Source of the DNA: a virus
Length of the DNA: 39,370 nt
IMG/VR virus record: IMGVR_UViG_3300044940_000235
Location: 1-39,370 of that record
Reading direction: 5' to 3' (one strand)
Shown here in pieces: positions 27,725 through 37,459 of this stretch. The first letter of the stretch is position 1. Every line of letters begins with the position of its first letter. A model generated the notes under the pieces. That model saw nothing but the letters and a program-made list of their open reading frames with translations, made no database searches and was not told the DNA's origin. The position numbers were made by a program, and so were the translations under genes.

Positions 27725-29904
27725 GCGGAACTGTTCGCCGTGTTGGCATCCGGCTTGGCCTCGAAGGCGCGCAGGAGGTTCAGCGCGGCCTGCGCGAGGT
27801 TGGCGAGGCCGGAACCCGCAGCCTGCAACAGATCATCCGGTCATCTGAGGCGGCCAGCGCGGCGCTGCGCCTTCTCGGCCCGGTGCTCGCTGGTCTTTCC
27901 GTAGGTGCAGTGGCTCGGTTTGCGCGGTCCGCGATCGACACCGTCGGCGGGCTTGGCGAGCTGGCCGACGCCGCGGGCGTCTCTACCGACGCTTTGCAGG
28001 CCTTCGGCTATGCCGCGACGCAGGTGGGGCTTTCCAACGAGGAGTTGCAGCGCGGCCTGCAGGCGCTAACGCGGCGCATTTCTGACGCTGCTATCGGCGA
28101 GGAAGCGGCTCAGCGAGCCTTTGACCGCCTCGGCATCGCTTTTCGCGACGCTTCAGGCAACGCCCGCGCGACAGAGGCGGTCCTAGTTGATCTTGCCGAA
28201 CGGCTCTCCGGCATCTCCAATCCGGCTGAACGTGCGGCCATTGCCACGGCGGTTTTTGGCGATCGGCTCGGCCAGAGGCTGATCCCCTTCCTGCTGCAAG
28301 GTCGGGAAGGGCTGGAACGCCTCACCGCAGAGGCGCTGCGCTTCGGCGCGATCGCCGATGCCGACCTCATCGCCAAGGCCGATGCCGCGTCCGACAAGAT
28401 CGCCGCCTTGGAGCGCGCCTTCTCGTCGCTGGCGCGCAACCTTATGGCGCAGGTGGCGCCGGCGCTGACGTATGTAGCGGATCGGATCAACCGGATTGTG
28501 GTCGGCGCGCCGCTGGCGGAACGCCGTGCGTCGCTCGAAAGCCAACGCGACGCGCTTCAGCGGCGCCTAAGCGAGCTTGAAGCCGAGGGAGCCGGCCAGC
28601 CGGCTGTCTCTTCCCAGCCCCGCCGCGGCACTATCCAGCGCGGGCTAGTCGGCGTGGCGCGGGAGCAGGCCGGCGTCACACGCAGCGGCCTGATTGCGGA
28701 GATCCGGCAGCAGCTTGACGAGGTGCAGCGCGAAATCGCCACCCTCGAAGCCGAGGCGCGCGCCGCCGAGGAACGCGCCCGGCAGATCCTGAACCCGCAG
28801 ACCCGTGCGGGCGGCAACGAGGCGGAAATCCGCCGCCAGCGCGCAGCCGAAGATATTGCCAGGCTGCAGGCGACACTGGATCGTCGCATAGCCATTGAGC
28901 AGAACTTTCAGCAGCAGTTGAACCGCATCCGCGAGGCGGAATCGGCCGGCGCCATCGACACGGCCGAGGCGCAGCGCTTGGTGACCGAGGCCACGCGCCA
29001 ACGCGACGAAGCCCTGCAGCGGCTCACCGACACCCAGCGCCGCGCGACCAATGCGACGCGCGATAACCGCGACGCCGAGCGCGAGCTGAACGAGGTGCTG
29101 CGCGAACGCGAGCGCCTCATCCAGCAGAACGAGACGGCTTACGAGCGCTATCAGCGCAGGCTGGAGAACCTGGCCAGTCTGACGGAACGCGCGCAGCGGG
29201 CGGGCGTCCCCATCCCGGAAGAGACCATCCGCCGCGAAGCGCAGGCCGCTCTTGACGAGCTTGAGCGCGCCGAGCAACGCACGCGGGAAGCGACCGATAC
29301 CGCGCGCGAACTCGGGCTGGCGTTCTCTTCCGCCTTCGAGGACGCCATAGTGCGCGGCGCCTCCTTCCGCGACGTGCTGCGCGGCATCGAGCAGGACCTG
29401 CTCCGCATCGGCACCCGTAGGCTGGTGACCGAGCCGCTTCTGGCCGCGTTCAGCAGCTTGTTCGGCACCGGCAGCGGTGGCGGGGACATTTTCTCCCGTC
29501 TGCTCAACGGATCTCTGTTTGGCAGCAGTGGCGTCGGCGGGCTGTTCAGTAGCATAGGCAGCCTCTTCACCTCCATCTTCGGCTCGATCTTCCACGCCGG
29601 CGGCATCGTCGGCAATGCGGCGCCGGGTCGCAACGTGCCAGCACTGGCCTTTGCCGGTGCGCCGCGCCTGCACTCGGGCGGCTTCTTGGGCCTCCGCCCG
29701 GACGAGGTGCCGGCGATCCTGCAACGGGGTGAGCGCGTGCTCTCGCGCGAGGAGGTGCGCCGCGAAGCGCGCGCCGGGCGCGGCGGCGCGCAGCAGGTCA
29801 ACGTCACCATCGTCGCGCCCTCGCCGGACACGTTCTACGCGTCACGCTCGCTTATTGAGGCGAGCATGGCGCGCGCGGTGCGCATGGCCGCGAGGAACCT
29901 CTGA
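27721..29904 (+). CDS. Tail tape measure protein
   Basis: 727 aa, largely helical. The N-terminal third (ALQAFGYAATQVGLSNEELQ, then ERAAIATAVFGDRLGQRLIP) matches the PhageMin_Tail type of tape measure. Long coiled-coil stretches occur around residues 265-530 (REQAGVTR region, LDEVQREIATLEAEARAAEE). A glycine- and serine-rich hydrophobic segment near residues 575-640 may insert into membrane. At about 1.5 angstrom per residue the tail would be near 110 nm (rule of thumb). The C-terminus (GGIVGNAAPGRNVPALAFAG) resembles other GTA-like tails. Confidence 0.93.
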   Translation: MSGTVRRVGIRLGLEGAQEVQRGLREVGEAGTRSLQQIIRSSEAASAALRLLGPVLAGLSVGAVARFARSAIDTVGGLGELADAAGVSTDALQAFGYAATQVGLSNEELQRGLQALTRRISDAAIGEEAAQRAFDRLGIAFRDASGNARATEAVLVDLAERLSGISNPAERAAIATAVFGDRLGQRLIPFLLQGREGLERLTAEALRFGAIADADLIAKADAASDKIAALERAFSSLARNLMAQVAPALTYVADRINRIVVGAPLAERRASLESQRDALQRRLSELEAEGAGQPAVSSQPRRGTIQRGLVGVAREQAGVTRSGLIAEIRQQLDEVQREIATLEAEARAAEERARQILNPQTRAGGNEAEIRRQRAAEDIARLQATLDRRIAIEQNFQQQLNRIREAESAGAIDTAEAQRLVTEATRQRDEALQRLTDTQRRATNATRDNRDAERELNEVLRERERLIQQNETAYERYQRRLENLASLTERAQRAGVPIPEETIRREAQAALDELERAEQRTREATDTARELGLAFSSAFEDAIVRGASFRDVLRGIEQDLLRIGTRRLVTEPLLAAFSSLFGTGSGGGDIFSRLLNGSLFGSSGVGGLFSSIGSLFTSIFGSIFHAGGIVGNAAPGRNVPALAFAGAPRLHSGGFLGLRPDEVPAILQRGERVLSREEVRREARAGRGGAQQVNVTIVAPSPDTFYASRSLIEASMARAVRMAARNL

Positions 29905-30524
29905 TGTCGTTCCACGACGTCCGCTTCCCGACCGTCATCGGCCAGGGTGCGCAGGGCGGGCCGGTGTTCAACACGCTGGTTGCCACCTGCGCCAGCGGAG
30001 ACGAGGTGCGCACACAACGCTGGGCTCGTGACCGTGGCCGTTGGAACGTGGCAAGCGGGCTGCGCACGCGCACCGACTTTCAGGTGCTTCAGGCCTTCTT
30101 CCGCGCTCGCCGCGGCCGCGCCTTCGCGTTCCGCTTCAAGGATTTTTCCGACTTTGAGGTGCCGCGTCAGCAGATCGGAACGACAAACGGCACACTTGCC
30201 AACTACCAGATATTCAAGCGCTACACGTCCGGTTCGCAGACGCAGGACCGCATTATCACCAAGCCGGTGGCCAATACGGTCAAATGCTGGGTGGATAACG
30301 TGGAGAGGACGCTTGGACCTGGTGCCACGCAATTCCAGGTCAACCTGCTCACTGGCGTCATAACCATAGGCTCGTCCCTCGCTGCGACCACTGGCAAGGC
30401 GGTCGAGGTCGAATGCGAGTTTGACGTTCCGGCACGCTTTGACTCGGACGAGATGGGCTTGACGCTGGAAGCCTTCCATCGCGGCGTCTGGGCCGACATC
30501 CCTGTGGTTGAGGTCCGCGAATGA
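29904..30524 (+). CDS. DUF2460 tail protein (GTA gp12-like)
   Basis: 206 aa with start overlapping the tape measure stop. Family hallmarks are FHDVRFPTVIGQGAQGGPVF, FQVLQAFFRARRGRAFAFRF, and DEMGLTLEAFHRGVWADIPV near the end. It is a distal tail protein analogue that starts the tail tip and connects tube to hub. It is first of the DUF2460-DUF2163-NlpC/P60-J cassette known from gene transfer agents and their phage relatives. Confidence 0.92.
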   Translation: MSFHDVRFPTVIGQGAQGGPVFNTLVATCASGDEVRTQRWARDRGRWNVASGLRTRTDFQVLQAFFRARRGRAFAFRFKDFSDFEVPRQQIGTTNGTLANYQIFKRYTSGSQTQDRIITKPVANTVKCWVDNVERTLGPGATQFQVNLLTGVITIGSSLAATTGKAVEVECEFDVPARFDSDEMGLTLEAFHRGVWADIPVVEVRE

Positions 30525-31585
30525 AGGCTGCGTCCGCCGGTCTCGCCGCGCTCCTCTCTTCCGGGGCGCCGCTTACGCTCGCCACCTGCATTGAGATCAC
30601 GCGCAGCGATGGGCAGGTGTTCCGCTTCACAGACCATGATCGCGACCTGACGGTTGCCGGGCAAACATACTCAGCATCACGCGCTTACACACGCGAGGCG
30701 GTAAGCGCATCAGCCGACATGAGCGTTGCCGAGAGCGAGATCATTGTGCTGCTCGACAACGCTGCGATCACTGCCGCTGATATCCGCGCTGGACGCTGGG
30801 ACAACGCCAAGTTCCGTCTGATGCTGGTCAACTGGTCGGACACGTCGCAAGGTGCGATCACCTTGCGCACAGGCTGGTTCGGCCGCGTGCAGCCGCAAGA
30901 TGATGGCACGGCGCGCGTCGAGCTGCGCGGCTTGGCGCAGGCGTTGCAGCAACAAATTGTGCGCAGCTATGCGCCTGGTTGCGATGCTGACCTCGGCGAC
31001 ACGCGATGCGGCATCCCGACCTCTCCGCCGCTGCGCGCCAACAGCACAGCCTATGCGGTGGGTGCGTTCGTGAGGGTTGAAACAGACACCTCCGCGACTG
31101 GTCCATACCGCGAGGAACGCCGCATCTACGAATGCACAACCGCTGGCACCACCGCCGCGTCACCTCCGACGTTCTCAACCACGATCAACAGCACCACGAC
31201 GGACGGCACGGTGACATGGACTGCGCGCGCGGCGTGGGCGCAGCCTGCTACCGTCTCCTCGGTTGTCACGCAGGCAAGCGTTGTGCTCCAGGCGGACGGC
31301 ATCCAGGCCTATGCCGATGGCTGGTTCGATGGCGGGCTGGCGATCTGGGTCACAGGCGCCAACGCAGGCGCGGTGCGCGAGGTCAATGGCTGGGTGCAGG
31401 CCACGCGCACTCTGACGCTGTTCCTGTCCCTGCCCGCGCCCATTGCAGTCGGCGACGTTCTGCGCGTGCTGCCAGGCTGCGACAAGCGCTTCATCACGTG
31501 CCGCGACAAGTTCAGCAATTGGACGCGCTTCCGTGGGTTCCCGGACGTGCCTGGTGCGCAGGCGGCATTGGAGCGGCCGGTATGA
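30521..31585 (+). CDS. DUF2163 tail hub protein (GTA gp13-like)
   Basis: 354 aa, longer than the usual 280-300 because of an inserted module. The core shows TLATCIEITRSDGQVFRFTD, then ADIRAGRWDNAKFRLMLVNW and the cysteine segment SYAPGCDADLGDTRCGIP, with GCDKRFITCRDKFSNWTRF near the end; these cysteines are conserved in iron-sulphur or metal-linked hubs of GTA tails. The insertion (YAVGAFVRVETD, then YECTTAGTT and TWTARAAW) looks like a small carbohydrate-binding domain. Start and stop overlap both neighbours. Confidence 0.9.
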   Translation: MKAASAGLAALLSSGAPLTLATCIEITRSDGQVFRFTDHDRDLTVAGQTYSASRAYTREAVSASADMSVAESEIIVLLDNAAITAADIRAGRWDNAKFRLMLVNWSDTSQGAITLRTGWFGRVQPQDDGTARVELRGLAQALQQQIVRSYAPGCDADLGDTRCGIPTSPPLRANSTAYAVGAFVRVETDTSATGPYREERRIYECTTAGTTAASPPTFSTTINSTTTDGTVTWTARAAWAQPATVSSVVTQASVVLQADGIQAYADGWFDGGLAIWVTGANAGAVREVNGWVQATRTLTLFLSLPAPIAVGDVLRVLPGCDKRFITCRDKFSNWTRFRGFPDVPGAQAALERPV

Positions 31586-31986
31586 GCGCGATCGTGGAAG
31601 CGGCGCGGTCTTATCTCGGCGTTCCGTGGCGACACCTCGGGCGCAGCCGCATGGGCGTGGATTGCATCGGGCTGGTCATCTTGGCGCACCGTGACGTTGG
31701 CATCATGCTGGACGATCCGACACCGTATGCGCGGGAGCCATCTGCCGCGCGCATCATCGCGGGCGTTGACGCTGTGGGCGAACGCCGCGTGGCGGCGCCA
31801 CAACCGGGTGACGTGGTGGTGTTCAAGGTGGACGGGGTCAACGCAGGCCATGTCGGCATTGCGGCGTCGCGTGATGACGTGCCGACGGTCATTCACGCCT
31901 ATGCGCCACGTCGCCGCGTGGTAGAGGAGCCGCTGACGCATGACCTCGCCGACGCGCTGATCGGCGCGTGGCGGATAGGGGCCTGA
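31582..31986 (+). CDS. NlpC/P60 tail-tip peptidase (GTA gp14-like)
   Basis: 134 aa. Catalytic Cys28 (RMGVDCIGLV), His90 (VNAGHVGIAAS) and a third polar position near VIHAYAP are all present. The N-terminus (IVEAARSYLGVPWRHLGRS) is typical of the family. It should cleave peptide cross-links of peptidoglycan as the tail tip crosses the cell wall. It is cotranslated with the DUF2163 gene through an overlap. Confidence 0.92.
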   Translation: MSAIVEAARSYLGVPWRHLGRSRMGVDCIGLVILAHRDVGIMLDDPTPYAREPSAARIIAGVDAVGERRVAAPQPGDVVVFKVDGVNAGHVGIAASRDDVPTVIHAYAPRRRVVEEPLTHDLADALIGAWRIGA

Positions 31987-31989
31987 GCG

Positions 31990-34900
31990 ATGGCAGTCCT
32001 TGCTCTCGCCGCTGGTGGTGCGCTGGTAGGCTCCGCGCTTGGCGGCGGTGTCCTCACCTCCATCGGGTGGACTGCGGGCGCGCTGCTCGGCCAGGCACTG
32101 TTCCCGTCTCGCCCTGCTGGTGGACCGCAGCTCGGCGATCTCACGGTCCAATCCAGCGCTTACGGCACGCCGATCCCGCTCATCTACGGCACTGCGCGGG
32201 TGGCCGGGAACATCATCTGGTCCCCAGGCATCAAGGCGCGCAAGCAGCGCCAGAGGCTCGGCAAAGGCGGCGGGCGCAGCAGCACCACCTATCGCTACTC
32301 GGCATCCTTCGCTGTGGCGTTCGGAGAGGGGCCGGGCAAGATCGTCAAGCTGTGGTTCGACGACAAGGTGGGGTATGACGCGACGGGCGGAAGTCTGCAA
32401 ATCCGCGTGCCAGGGCTTCGCCTCCGCGCGTATGAGGGCAACGAGACGCAACAGCCTGATCCGCTGATCGCTGCCTCTGCACCGCAAGGCAAGACGCCAG
32501 CCTATCGCGGCACGATCTACGTCGTGTTCGAGGACCTCGACCTTGAACCGTTCGGCAACCGGCTGCCCAACGTGACTGCGCTGATCTCCACCAGCGTCAC
32601 CAGCGTGAATGTGGATGAGCCTGCAAACATACTGCCGGGCAGTTACAACGTGGGCGTCGGGTGCGGAGATTTTAGCACCCGCCGCTGTTATCTGGTCAGC
32701 AGCAGCATCGTGGAATTGGACTACATTGCGAGGACCGCGCGCGCAGTTCCAAATAGCGATGCTCTTCATGGGCGCGTGATGTGCTGTTTCCCCGGTGGTC
32801 CACTTGTCGGTATGAGGGCCGGATCATCCAACTACCGGCCAGTGCGCGCGATTGACCCGATCAGCGGCGCGACGCTGTGGGAGTGGGGTGTTTTTGGGAG
32901 CTTCGGTGGTCCTAATAGCATCGGAGCAGGTTCCCGTCGCGCAGCCGCGATCGAGGTGCGCGGACCGAAACCGCGCCGCTTCTTCCTGGCGGAAAATGCC
33001 CTCGTGTCTGCTCAGCCGACACCGCTAATGCTGGATGTCGATACCGGCACGGTAATCCTCCCGAGCGCGGAAAACAATGTCACGAGGTTGTATCTGCCGC
33101 GTAGTGAAGCTCGTGGCCTTTTTGTGCAGGGTGCGCAGCGGATCGGCGAAACCGATGCATGGCATATCGGCGTCGCGACATCGGCGCAGGAGATTGACGT
33201 CTGGCGGTTGCGAGTGACTGATGGCGCGGCCTATTTCGCTCCGCCGGTTGGTATGACGACAGGCATCGTGCCGACGCTCGCAGGCACTATCACTGCGTCG
33301 ATGCTCGGCTTTGTATCCGCTGGCGCGCCCACAATTCTCACCGCAGCATGGGACGCGAGCGACGATAGCCTGATCGTGTTTGTGTCCTGGCCTGGAACGC
33401 AGTTGAGCACCCAGCGTTTCGCATTCAAATGGTCGCTATCGGCTGGGGTGGTATGGCGGACACCGGGCCACAACAATATCATCCCTGTCAACGGAAGTGA
33501 CGCGTCAGGCCATCTGCTCGTGCGCGAGCGCGTTGCGTGGATTGGAACTGACGGAGATGGCATCGTCATCAACACACGCACCGGCGTGATTGAGCAGCAA
33601 GGCCAGCTGACGTCGCACTCCAACATTTCGGCTCCGATCTGCCTCTTCGACGGTGACTATGATCTCGCAGTGTCGTTCACGCGCCGCTTGCTGCTCGGTC
33701 GCGCCACGACAGGCACAGTGTCGCTGTCCGGCATTGTGCAGGACATCGCTAAGCGCGCTGGTCTCGCTGCTTCCGACCTCTCTCTTGGCGCGCTGACCAA
33801 CCAAGTGCGCGGCTATGTCGTCAGCCGCGCAGGCTCCGCGCGCGACGCGCTTGAGCCGCTTGCCGCTGCATTCCTGTTCGATCTCGTCGAGACTGACGGG
33901 CAAATGCGCGCCGTCAAGCGCGGTGGTGCGGTGTCCGCGACGATCAACTACGATGATCTTCTGCGCCCGCAACCGAGCGCCGGCGTGCTGACCGAGGACC
34001 GCGCGCAGGATCGGGAGCTGCCACGCCGCCTAACGCTCCGCTATCTTGATGTGGACCGCGACTATGAGGTGGGCGCACAGACTTGGCAGCGGCCAGCGGC
34101 ACCGGTCTCGGTGAGCGGCTCCGAGAGCACCGCAACTGTGGACGTAGCGGTGCCTATGACAGCGAGCGAAGCGCGCACCTTGGCGCGCCGCCTGCTCATG
34201 AGCGCCTGGCGTGAGCGCAACCGTGTTACCTTTGGCGGCACTCCGCGCCACCTCCGCTTCGACCCCGCCGACGTGCTGAATGCCACGCGCGCGGATGGCA
34301 CGACGATGCGCCTCCGTCTCACGCGAGCTGATCTCGGCGCCGACTACACCATGCGTTTCGAGGCGGTGGAGGAGGACCCTGCCGACTATGCGCTGACTGC
34401 GCCAGGCGTTATCGGCGACTATTTCGCCAACGGCATGCCTGCGCCTTACGTGACGCGGGGGTGGGCGCCAAACTTGCCGCTGCTCCTTGATGCTGACGAC
34501 ACGAATGGCACCGCGCTCCGCGAATACCTGCTGGCGGGTGGCTATGGCGACAACTGGCGCGGCGCGGAGGTGGCGCTGTCCGATGATCTGACGTCGTGGA
34601 CTGACCTCGACGCCATCGTGGACGGCGTGCAGTGGGGTGCGGCAGCGAACGCTCTCGGCGCGCCTGCATCAGTGTGGACATGGGACGACGTGAACACGCT
34701 GACAGTGTGGATGATGAGCGGTGAACCGGAGTCCGCCACCGACTTGGAGGTGTTGAACGGAACCAACCTTGCCGTCCTGCTCACGCCGAGCACTGGCACG
34801 TTGGAGCTGATCCAATGGCGCGACGCGGTGCAGAACACTGACGGATCGTGGACACTCTCGCGCCTTTTGCGCGGCAGGCGTGGCACCGAGGACGGTTCGA

Positions 34901-35403
34901 CCAACCGCGCGGCAGGCGATGTGTTCATCATCCTTGACGACGACGCTGCGCGGCTGCGCCTGCAGTCGCCTGCGTCGCTGCTCAGCGCGACGCGCTATTA
35001 TCGCCTGCGCGGGCAGTTTGATGTGCCGGCGACGGCGACGGTGGTCACCAAGGCTGCACGCGGGCGCGCGGAGCGCCCCTATGCGCCGGTGCATATCACC
35101 GGCACCCGCGACCAGAGCAACAACCTCACAGTCACGTGGGTGCGGCGCACGCGCGTGGGCGGGGAGCTACGCGACCTGACTGGTGACGTGCCGTTGGGCG
35201 AGTCAAGCGAGACTTATGAGGTGGAGTTCCTCAACGGCAACACTGTCGTGCGCACCGTGACAGGCCTCACGTCGCCGACAGTCACCTACAGCGCGGCCCA
35301 GCAGACGACAGATGGCATCACACCAGGCAATCCAGTCGGCGTGCGCGTCTATCAGATGAGCGCGCTGGTCGGACGCGGCATTCCAGGGAGCCGGACCGTA
35401 TGA
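31990..35403 (+). CDS. J-like host-specificity tail protein (GTA gp15-like)
   Basis: 1137 aa. The N-terminus has a glycine-rich hydrophobic segment (LALAAGGALVGSALGGGVLT), followed by LGDLTVQSSAYGTPIPLIYG and SASFAVAFGEGPGKIVKLWF, standard for this family. Residues about 215-560 are not standard: repeats such as AIDPISGATLWEWG, LMLDVDTGTVILPS and VINTRTGVIEQQ suggest a beta-propeller inserted in the hub. The conserved part resumes with YVVSRAGSARDALEPLAAAF and continues to fibronectin-like segments at the end. It forms the central tip and probably contacts the receptor. Confidence 0.9.
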   Translation: MAVLALAAGGALVGSALGGGVLTSIGWTAGALLGQALFPSRPAGGPQLGDLTVQSSAYGTPIPLIYGTARVAGNIIWSPGIKARKQRQRLGKGGGRSSTTYRYSASFAVAFGEGPGKIVKLWFDDKVGYDATGGSLQIRVPGLRLRAYEGNETQQPDPLIAASAPQGKTPAYRGTIYVVFEDLDLEPFGNRLPNVTALISTSVTSVNVDEPANILPGSYNVGVGCGDFSTRRCYLVSSSIVELDYIARTARAVPNSDALHGRVMCCFPGGPLVGMRAGSSNYRPVRAIDPISGATLWEWGVFGSFGGPNSIGAGSRRAAAIEVRGPKPRRFFLAENALVSAQPTPLMLDVDTGTVILPSAENNVTRLYLPRSEARGLFVQGAQRIGETDAWHIGVATSAQEIDVWRLRVTDGAAYFAPPVGMTTGIVPTLAGTITASMLGFVSAGAPTILTAAWDASDDSLIVFVSWPGTQLSTQRFAFKWSLSAGVVWRTPGHNNIIPVNGSDASGHLLVRERVAWIGTDGDGIVINTRTGVIEQQGQLTSHSNISAPICLFDGDYDLAVSFTRRLLLGRATTGTVSLSGIVQDIAKRAGLAASDLSLGALTNQVRGYVVSRAGSARDALEPLAAAFLFDLVETDGQMRAVKRGGAVSATINYDDLLRPQPSAGVLTEDRAQDRELPRRLTLRYLDVDRDYEVGAQTWQRPAAPVSVSGSESTATVDVAVPMTASEARTLARRLLMSAWRERNRVTFGGTPRHLRFDPADVLNATRADGTTMRLRLTRADLGADYTMRFEAVEEDPADYALTAPGVIGDYFANGMPAPYVTRGWAPNLPLLLDADDTNGTALREYLLAGGYGDNWRGAEVALSDDLTSWTDLDAIVDGVQWGAAANALGAPASVWTWDDVNTLTVWMMSGEPESATDLEVLNGTNLAVLLTPSTGTLELIQWRDAVQNTDGSWTLSRLLRGRRGTEDGSTNRAAGDVFIILDDDAARLRLQSPASLLSATRYYRLRGQFDVPATATVVTKAARGRAERPYAPVHITGTRDQSNNLTVTWVRRTRVGGELRDLTGDVPLGESSETYEVEFLNGNTVVRTVTGLTSPTVTYSAAQQTTDGITPGNPVGVRVYQMSALVGRGIPGSRTV

Positions 35404-36107
35404 CGACGCCCAACCTTGCGATCCCGCATGTCGCCGCATCACAGAACCAGAAGGAAGTCACCATCAACGCGGCGTTCGATGCGCTCGACAACGCGACCAA
35501 CCGCGAGGTTGTCATCACCTATGCCGACGCAGATGTAACGCTGACGGCGGATCAGGCGCGGAGAAACGCGGTGATCCGCTGCACAGGCAGCGTCACAGCG
35601 AACCGGCGGCTGATCCTGCCATCCGGCAGACGGCTTCTGTGCGTGGACAACCGAGTGTCGGGAAACCGGTCCATTGAGGTGGGCTACGCAGCAGGCGAGC
35701 GCGTCTGGGTCCCGCCCGCTGCATCCGTTTGGGTGCAGGGAGACACCACCAATGTCGTGGCGATCGGTGCTGGCGCGGAGATCGGGTTCTTTGTCGCCGG
35801 GCAGCCTGGCGCAGACGAGCTGGTGGGCGTCTTCGTGGCGACGCGGCGGCTTGTGGTGCCAGCAGGTGCGCCTGGTGCGCGTGCTTACGCTGAGACAGCA
35901 CCGACAGCCGCTGCGCAGTTCCCCATCCACCGCAACGGCGTGTCGGTCGGGAACGCAGCCTTCGGCGCAGGCTCCAATACCGCCACGTTCACCGTCGCTA
36001 ACGACGCAGTGTTTGAGCCTGGCGATAGGCTGATGCTGCGCGCGCCGCTGGTGCAGGACACCACGCTGGCGGACATCGCCATCACTCTTCGCGCGAGGAT
36101 CATCTGA
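35400..36107 (+). CDS. DUF2793-like tail fibre protein, 235 aa
   Basis: The start overlaps the J-like stop. The N-terminus (IPHVAASQNQKEVTINAAFD) carries the sQxqKevtxNxA motif that anchors DUF2793-type fibres to the tip. The rest is beta-rich and repetitive, with SVTANRRLILPSGRRLLCVD and RVWVPPAASVWVQGDT. A final domain (FTVANDAVFEPGDRLMLRAP) resembles a small jelly roll. It likely trimerises as a receptor-binding fibre. Confidence 0.8.
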   Translation: MTTPNLAIPHVAASQNQKEVTINAAFDALDNATNREVVITYADADVTLTADQARRNAVIRCTGSVTANRRLILPSGRRLLCVDNRVSGNRSIEVGYAAGERVWVPPAASVWVQGDTTNVVAIGAGAEIGFFVAGQPGADELVGVFVATRRLVVPAGAPGARAYAETAPTAAAQFPIHRNGVSVGNAAFGAGSNTATFTVANDAVFEPGDRLMLRAPLVQDTTLADIAITLRARII

Positions 36108-36108
36108 C

Positions 36109-37152
36109 ATGGCCTACATTCTGATCGAAGGGTTCGACTACTACAACTCGCAGAGCGACATCGCGGCATCGCCGCAATGGCCTGTTTTGCCTGTCCAGAA
36201 CACAATCACATTCGTCCCTGGCTTCTATAGCCATGGCCGTGCTGTTTCAATCCCCAACGGTTCCTCCAATTTCGGAATGACGGCTGAGCTGTCATCTACG
36301 GCTTCGGAATTGTTTCTTGCTTTTGATGTGCTTTTCGAGGCTCTCCCAACAACCACTCCTTCAAGGTTTGTGACGTGTATGGAGGGCACCACCACACACG
36401 CGAACCTCGCACTTACAACTAGTGGCGCTATCCGCATGCGTCGTGACACGACGCAGCTTGGGTCAGACAGCACATTCACTTTCGCATTGAACGTGCGCTA
36501 TCGTGTCGAGATGCGCGCCGTTATTGCGGACACCGGTGGTCTGATTGATGTGCGTGTGGATGGCACTTCCGTTGCCTCTGTGTCAAATGTGGACACTCGC
36601 AACGGCGGTAGTGGTGTTGCAAACCGCATTGAGATTTGGGGCATGATTCAATCCTCAAATATCGGGCGCACCATCTACGACAACCTCACTGTCAACAACA
36701 CCACTGGCGCCGCTCCGACCTCATGGCCAGGCGCGCGACGCATCGAAACGATCTTTCCGAACGGCGACGACTCTGTGCAGTGGACACCATCGCAGGGGTC
36801 GCTCAACTACGATTTGATCAAAGACGCGACGCCGGACCTGCTGACCTGGGTGCAGAGCAACACTGTCGGCCAGGTGGATCGCTACGACCTGCAGGACCTC
36901 AGCGGCACTCCGACAACGATTGACGCGGTGCAGCTCGTCACACGCGCAGGGCGCTCGGACACCGGCGCGCGAACGATGCGCGGATTCATCCGCTCCGGCA
37001 CCACCAAGGCCAACGGCGCGACGTTCACTCCTGTTGCCACGCCGAGCGGGCAATATGTGCGCGACACCTGGCACACAGACCCTGACACGAACACTGCCTG
37101 GACTGCAGCAGGCGTGGACGCCTTGAAGGCAGGTGTCGAGGTTGTGTCATGA
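36109..37152 (+). CDS. Putative receptor-binding tail protein with lectin-like domain, 347 aa
   Basis: Residues 1-205 (ILIEGFDYYNSQSDIAASPQ, LFLAFDVLFEALPTT, YRVEMRAVIADTGGLIDVRV, NRIEIWGMIQSSNIGRTIYD) form the beta-sandwich pattern of LamG/concanavalin-like domains in other phage tail proteins. Residues about 215-345 form a second repeat-free beta domain. Base composition over the first 600 bases is visibly richer in A and T than the surrounding tail genes, suggesting recent exchange. It likely sits at the tail tip and binds surface sugar. No enzyme motif is visible. Confidence 0.78.
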   Translation: MAYILIEGFDYYNSQSDIAASPQWPVLPVQNTITFVPGFYSHGRAVSIPNGSSNFGMTAELSSTASELFLAFDVLFEALPTTTPSRFVTCMEGTTTHANLALTTSGAIRMRRDTTQLGSDSTFTFALNVRYRVEMRAVIADTGGLIDVRVDGTSVASVSNVDTRNGGSGVANRIEIWGMIQSSNIGRTIYDNLTVNNTTGAAPTSWPGARRIETIFPNGDDSVQWTPSQGSLNYDLIKDATPDLLTWVQSNTVGQVDRYDLQDLSGTPTTIDAVQLVTRAGRSDTGARTMRGFIRSGTTKANGATFTPVATPSGQYVRDTWHTDPDTNTAWTAAGVDALKAGVEVVS

Positions 37153-37445
37153 CGCAGGCGCGCGTCTTCCAGCAGGACGTGCAGGTTGTCCATGACCAGC
37201 TGCCGTCCAACACCGGAACCGCACGAGTGTCGCAGGTGGCGGTGCAGGTGGTGCGTGACCGCGCGGACTGGGTTGGCGACTTCGCGCGCATCTACCAGCA
37301 GACCGCGCAGGTGGTGCATGGTGACATTCCTGCCAACACCGGGACTGCGCGAGTGACGCTTCTCGCGGTGCAGGTGGTGCGCTCCGTTGGCCAGGGCGGA
37401 GGTGGGGGCGGCGCGCGGCGGTCTGTGGTGGTCGTGGCGACATAA
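37149..37445 (+). CDS. Small tail-associated protein with an internal duplication, 98 aa
   Basis: The start overlaps the previous stop. Two units repeat: RVFQQDVQVVHDQLPSNTGT followed by ARVSQVAVQVV, and RIYQQTAQVVHGDIPANTGT followed by ARVTLLAVQVV. A Gly run and a basic VVVV end complete it. Similar short proteins with valine-rich QVV repeats occur beside tail fibre genes of other phages. A structural or fibre-capping role is suggested only by position. Confidence 0.75.
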   Translation: MTQARVFQQDVQVVHDQLPSNTGTARVSQVAVQVVRDRADWVGDFARIYQQTAQVVHGDIPANTGTARVTLLAVQVVRSVGQGGGGGGARRSVVVVAT

Positions 37446-37459
37446 GCGAGGAGCAGAAG

